A stretch of DNA of 8,094 nucleotides from JANNSX01 sp031403155 (lineage in GTDB: Bacteria > Pseudomonadota > Alphaproteobacteria > Rhizobiales > Hyphomicrobiaceae): NCBI GenBank assembly GCA_031403155.1, contig JANNSX010000104.1, positions 1 to 8,094 on the forward strand, read 5' to 3'. The notes under the pieces were generated by a model, which did no database searches, was not told the origin of the DNA, and saw nothing but the letters and a program-made list of their open reading frames with translations. A program made the translations under genes and the position numbers. Shown here piece by piece: positions 5,615-8,094 of this stretch. Each line of letters begins with the position of its first letter. Position 1 is the stretch's first letter.

Positions 5615-7243
5615 ATGGCCGAGCCCATCGATGTGATCGTTCTCGGCTCTGGCTCCTCGGGTCTGGCGGCAGCACTCGCCGCGGCGAAGTGCGGCGCCAA
5701 GGTGCTCGTCATCGAGAAGTCGGAGCTCGTCGGCGGCACATCCGCCATGTCGGGCGCGGGCACCTGGGTTCCGGCCAATCATCACATGCTCGCCGCCGGC
5801 ATGCAGGACTCTCCGGAGGACGCGCTGACCTATATGCGCGCGACCGCGCCAACCGGATGGCGCGAGAAAGAGGACGATCGCTGGCGCGCGCTCGCTGAGC
5901 AATCCGCGCCGATGCTGAAATTCCTCGAGGAGAACACGCCACTCCGCTTCGAACTCGCCTATCACCCGGACATGTATTGCGAGGCACCCGGTGGGCGCGA
6001 GCACGGCCGCATGGTCTCGCCAGCGATCATTTCGAAGAACGTTCTCCCCAAGCCTTGGCGCACCCGTATTCGCCGCTCGACCATGCCGATCAACGCCACC
6101 TATCAGGAGCTGATCGACGGCTGGAAAGAGGGCGGGTCCATAAGAGAGATCCTGGCCTTTTCGCCGCGCGTGGTGTGGCGGAAAATGCGGCGCGAGGTAG
6201 GGCAGGGGAATGCACTGATTACGGGGTTGCTCAAGGGGTGCCTCGACGCGGGTGTTGGGCTCGTCACGTCGACACGTGCGGTTGAGCTGACAAGCGACAC
6301 GGCGACGGGCCGGATCACCGGGGTTGTCGTCGAGAAGGATGGCAGGCGGCGGACGATACCCGCAACGCGCGGCGTCATTATCGCGACCGGCGGCTTCGAA
6401 TGGAACGAGGCCCTGCGCGAGAAGCACTTCCCGGGTGGGGCAACGCTGATAGCCTCGCCGCGCACCAACACCGGCGATGGCCAGCTCATGGCCGAGACCG
6501 CGGGCGCACATCTCGATCATATGGATCAAGCGAACATCTTCCCCATTGTGCCAACCGTCTACGAGGGCAAGCGCCACGGCTTTCCGCTAACCGAGATCTA
6601 CAACCCGCACTGCATCCTCGTCGACAGGCAAGGCCGGCGATTCGTCAACGAGGGCGATCCCAATGTCGGCGTCGTCATGAACGAGCGCGACCCCAAGACC
6701 GGCCGGATCAGGCATTCACCGGCCTGGAAGGTGTTCGATCAGTCTTTCACGAAGAAAAACGCCATGGCCATGCGGATGTGGAAGCGCGATGGTGAGGATT
6801 TTAAGATCGCCCGCAGCATCGATGAGCTTGGTGGTTTGATCGATGTCGATCCGCGCGCGCTGGCGGAGACGGTCGCGCGTTTCAACCGTTTCGTCGATTT
6901 GGGACACGACGAGGACTTCCATCGCGGCGAGACGGTCTGGGAGCGCTACTACACGAAAGACCCGGACCACCCCGAGCGGAACAATTCCCTCGGCCGCATC
7001 GCAACGCCCCCCTTCTATGCGACGCGCTACCACCACGCGCTCATCGTCACGAAAGGCGGCCCGCGCACGAGCGCGGCTGGCGAGGTGCTCCGCCCCGACG
7101 GCAGCCGCATCGGCGGCCTCTACGCGGCAGGCATGGCGGCGGCGAGCCCGATCGGCTCGAAGGCCATCGGCGCCGGCACGACCATCGGGCCGTGCCTGAC
7201 GAGCGGGTACATCGCGGGGCGGGCGGTGGTGAGGGAGAATTGA
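5615..7243 (+). CDS. FAD_binding_2 dehydrogenase (3-ketosteroid dehydrogenase / fumarate-reductase-like)
   Basis: A flavoprotein of 542 aa. FAD-binding signatures are VIVLGSGSSGLAAALAA (7-23, GSGSSG at 11-16), the ribose-binding E34 (VLVIEKS) and GGTSAMSGAGTW (40-51). The close, GLYAAGMAAASPIG followed by GAGTTIGP (519-526), is typical of the KstD/fumarate-reductase group. In characterised 3-ketosteroid delta1-dehydrogenases this last region reads YPGPG, with a catalytic Tyr and Gly. By eye, the Tyr position is A517 here while the Gly is kept (G521), so steroid delta1-dehydrogenation is unlikely in the usual form and the substrate is probably another enoyl or dicarboxylate-like compound. There is no signal peptide, so it is cytosolic. 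It starts 8 nt after the DadA-like stop with GAGG overlapping that stop, implying translational coupling. Automated annotation could well say 3-oxosteroid 1-dehydrogenase; I would keep the name generic. Confidence 0.83.
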   Translation: MAEPIDVIVLGSGSSGLAAALAAAKCGAKVLVIEKSELVGGTSAMSGAGTWVPANHHMLAAGMQDSPEDALTYMRATAPTGWREKEDDRWRALAEQSAPMLKFLEENTPLRFELAYHPDMYCEAPGGREHGRMVSPAIISKNVLPKPWRTRIRRSTMPINATYQELIDGWKEGGSIREILAFSPRVVWRKMRREVGQGNALITGLLKGCLDAGVGLVTSTRAVELTSDTATGRITGVVVEKDGRRRTIPATRGVIIATGGFEWNEALREKHFPGGATLIASPRTNTGDGQLMAETAGAHLDHMDQANIFPIVPTVYEGKRHGFPLTEIYNPHCILVDRQGRRFVNEGDPNVGVVMNERDPKTGRIRHSPAWKVFDQSFTKKNAMAMRMWKRDGEDFKIARSIDELGGLIDVDPRALAETVARFNRFVDLGHDEDFHRGETVWERYYTKDPDHPERNNSLGRIATPPFYATRYHHALIVTKGGPRTSAAGEVLRPDGSRIGGLYAAGMAAASPIGSKAIGAGTTIGPCLTSGYIAGRAVVREN

Positions 7244-7307
7244 AGGTGGGCGGCGGGGGCAGGGGTCCGGTCTGAGGGGCTTGCGCATTGGGGCTTGGCG
7301 CTTCGAA

Positions 7308-7341
7308 CTCACTTCCTCCGCGACGGTCGCTTGGAGGTGAG
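7308..7341. repeat. Nested hairpin 64 bp past the flavoprotein stop
   Basis: CTCACTTCC (7308-7316) pairs with GGAGGTGAG (7333-7341) with one G-T pair, and inside it GCGAC (7320-7324) pairs with GTCGC (7326-7330). It is the first strong structure downstream of the two-gene flavoprotein operon and may mark or protect its 3' end. No T-run follows, so Rho-independent termination is not supported. Confidence 0.5.
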
Positions 7342-7392
7342 CCCCGTAAACGCGCACGCTGACGTCCCGCGCCAAACCTCACCACTTCGTCA

Positions 7393-7437
7393 CGGCCGCG
7401 TCATTGGCGCAGCCATGCTTCGCATGGACGGCGGCCG
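7393..7437. repeat. GC-rich palindrome
   Basis: CGGCCGC (7393-7399) pairs with GCGGCCG (7431-7437), and CCATGC (7413-7418) pairs with GCATGG (7422-7427) around TTC. It ends two bases before the CTAG that opens the next palindrome. The CCATGC-TTC-GCATGG core resembles an intergenic motif I associate with Bradyrhizobium-type genomes, but no search was possible. Confidence 0.55.
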
Positions 7438-7438
7438 C

Positions 7439-7513
7439 CTAGTGGCCCGTCGCGCCAAAATCGCATGCTCGCCGGGCGTCCGTCCGATTTTGGCGTGACA
7501 TGAGGGCCACGAG
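7439..7513. repeat. 75-bp CTAG-type palindromic element
   Basis: The left end is CTAGTGGCCC and the right end is GGGCCACGAG, terminal inverted repeats that match except for one base in the right CTAG. Inside, CGCCAAAATCG (7453-7463) pairs perfectly with CGATTTTGGCG (7485-7495), and GTC (7449-7451) pairs with GAC (7497-7499). It is non-coding, with the same general design as the other CTAG elements here but unrelated stem sequence. Confidence 0.65.
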
Positions 7514-7526
7514 CAATATCATGAGC

Positions 7527-7605
7527 TTGGTGTGGCGTTCATCGCGCCATAGTTGACTCCGATCGTGCAGCGCGACTGGTCAACTATGGCGCGACGCCAC
7601 ACTAG
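7527..7605. repeat. 79-bp palindromic element sharing CTAG with the next element
   Basis: GTGTGGCG (7530-7537) pairs with CGCCACAC (7595-7602), and CGCGCCATAGTTGAC (7543-7557) pairs perfectly with its complement at 7579-7593. The right terminus is CTAG (7602-7605), which is also the start of the 112-bp element. The left terminus reads TTGG where CTAG would be expected, two transitions away. The long perfect inner stem indicates a recent or selected palindrome. Confidence 0.68.
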
Positions 7606-7713
7606 TACCCGATCGCAGAACTGAGTGCCACACGTGGTGGCACGAAAATGCCGCGTGAATCGGGTACTTCAGCCAAAAAGCTAGTACCAGCCATTTCTGA
7701 TGGCGGGTACTAG
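7602..7713. mobile_element. 112-bp CTAG-bounded MITE-like element, copy 2
   Basis: It matches 3384-3495 at 111 of 112 positions, in the same orientation and 4218 bp away, with the same terminal repeats and internal hairpins. The left CTAG is shared with the preceding palindrome. On the right the element abuts a broken coding fragment and supplies an in-frame ATG (7700) to it. The flanks of the two copies are unrelated, so the unit moved or was copied by itself. Confidence 0.75.
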
Positions 7714-7717
7714 CCAT

Positions 7718-7848
7718 GTGTGTCTGGGCGAAGTGAACCGCCCCGGGTTTGCCGTCACGCTCGAGCCGGCATTCTCGGCCGGCGACCTGATGCGGCTGCC
7801 GAATTATCGCGCGGTCGCGGCGCTTCGCTCGGGCCGCGAGGTCGCGGC
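7718..7848 (+). pseudogene. Unidentified truncated coding fragment
   Basis: From GTG at 7718 this frame shows strongly G/C-biased third positions and a sensible translation (GEVNRPGFAVTLEP, FSAGDLMRLPNYRAVAAL, RSGREVAAM), which argues for true coding ancestry. The 5' side begins right after the 112-bp element and the 3' side runs into NdvB-like sequence in another frame; this frame stops at 7883-7885. The LPNYRAVAALRSG stretch is faintly like C-terminal tails of some conjugative/type IV secretion ATPases, but I cannot assign it. Both ends look broken, so a functional product is unlikely. The right boundary is approximate. Confidence 0.4.
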
Positions 7849-8094
7849 TATGTCGTGCCCATTGTTTTTGTTGCTGCAGCGCTGATGACAACGCCACTCC
7901 TGGTCCTGTCGGCCAGCGGAGTAGCGTTGCCCTTGTTGCTGCTGTTGGGCTTGCTTGGTTTGATTCCGGCCATTGATGCGGCCGTCGCGGTCGTCAATCG
8001 CGGCATCACCCAGGATTTCGGAGCGACACTCTTGCCGGCGCTGGCGCTGCGTGAGGGCATACCCACGGAGTTGCGAACGTTGATCGCGGTGCCG
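7849..8094 (+). pseudogene. ndvB: 5'-truncated fragment of cyclic beta-1,2-glucan synthase (NdvB-like)
   Basis: Read in the frame whose codons end at 8094, the translation has two hydrophobic segments (YVVPIVFVAAALMTT; VALPLLLLLGLLGLIPAID), then AAVAVVNRGITQDFG, LLPALALREGIPTELRTLIAVP. This order (membrane helices, LIPAxDxAVAxVNR, then LxLRxGIPxxLRTLIxVP) is the internal membrane region of NdvB, the very large inner-membrane enzyme that makes periplasmic cyclic glucans. In full-length NdvB this lies several hundred residues from the N-terminus. Here everything upstream is missing: the frame is closed by TGA at 7732-7734, and convincing similarity begins only near 7849. The first in-frame ATG is 7885. 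The gene continues past the window, so the fragment could encode a truncated protein, but no ribosome binding site is visible. The break is more likely a recombination or deletion scar than a true start. Confidence 0.6.

Larger units (their letters stand above)
7244..7717. other. Repeat-filled intergenic region, no credible gene
   Basis: After the flavoprotein stop there is no credible gene until the broken fragments near 7718. The region holds a nested hairpin (7308-7341), a GC-rich palindrome (7393-7437), two CTAG-related palindromes (7439-7513 and 7527-7605) and the second 112-bp element (7602-7713). I see nothing in 7244-7307 or 7342-7392. The open frame at 7295-7498 runs through three palindromes and has no recognisable product, so I leave it out. 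Confidence 0.72.

Noticed and set aside
5501..6577. 358-codon minus-strand open frame across the two flavoprotein genes
   Set aside because: It spans the junction of two clear genes on the other strand, has no motif and is compositionally an antisense shadow.
7308..7341. Rho-independent terminator for the flavoprotein operon
   Set aside because: The hairpin is strong but there is no T-run after it; kept only as a hairpin.
7295..7498. Small open frame downstream of the flavoprotein operon
   Set aside because: It runs through three palindromes, has no good ribosome binding site and no recognisable product.
7848..8066. Minus-strand open frame opposite the NdvB fragment
   Set aside because: The plus strand gives a clear NdvB-type membrane segment; the minus translation is Ser/Ala/Lys-rich without motifs.

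Overview
The window is GC-rich bacterial chromosome with strong G/C third-position codon bias. Its intergenic gaps carry palindromic repeats of the mosaic type common in Rhizobiales (Hyphomicrobiales). The gene families also fit that group: a periplasmic caspase-like protein with a YARHG tail, a DUF1989 protein, DadA-like and KstD-like flavoproteins, and an NdvB-type fragment. I infer an alphaproteobacterium, probably Bradyrhizobiaceae/Xanthobacteraceae-like, but the window alone cannot settle the genus.

Layout. At 1-883 an exported M15-family (VanY/CwlK-like) peptidase is on the minus strand. Its last codons and stop lie inside a palindromic repeat. It is divergent from a plus-strand pair, an exported caspase-like (peptidase C14) protein with a C-terminal YARHG domain (1023-2363) and a glutathione S-transferase-like protein (2375-3001), 11 nt apart and probably one operon. 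The convergent gap 3002-3667 has no credible gene but is packed with palindromes, including a 112-bp CTAG-bounded element. A DUF1989/urea-carboxylase-associated protein (3668-4276, minus) is divergent from two flavoenzymes on plus: a DadA-like amino-acid dehydrogenase/oxidase (4371-5606) and a FAD_binding_2 (KstD/fumarate-reductase-like) dehydrogenase (5615-7243), 8 nt apart. From 7244 to 7713 there are more palindromes, ending in a second near-identical 112-bp copy (1 difference in 112). It abuts two broken coding fragments: an unidentified one at about 7718-7848, then, in another frame, an internal piece of a cyclic beta-1,2-glucan synthase (NdvB) running off the window end.

How the genes may work together. 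The left block looks like an envelope/stress group (peptidoglycan peptidase, caspase-fold protein, GST), with only the caspase-GST pair clearly linked. The central block looks like a small-molecule catabolic module in which two FAD oxidoreductases are coupled by divergent transcription to a DUF1989 enzyme; its substrate is unknown.

The most unusual content is non-coding. Several distinct palindromes begin and/or end with CTAG, and neighbours share one CTAG tetranucleotide, as expected if elements repeatedly inserted into CTAG (the target preference described for IS630-type transposases). A second family keeps a loop core, ACCG-N5-CAC, while its stems differ but still pair. All these elements lie on the 3' sides of genes; neither divergent promoter gap contains one. 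I saw no tRNA, rRNA, CRISPR array or intact transposase.
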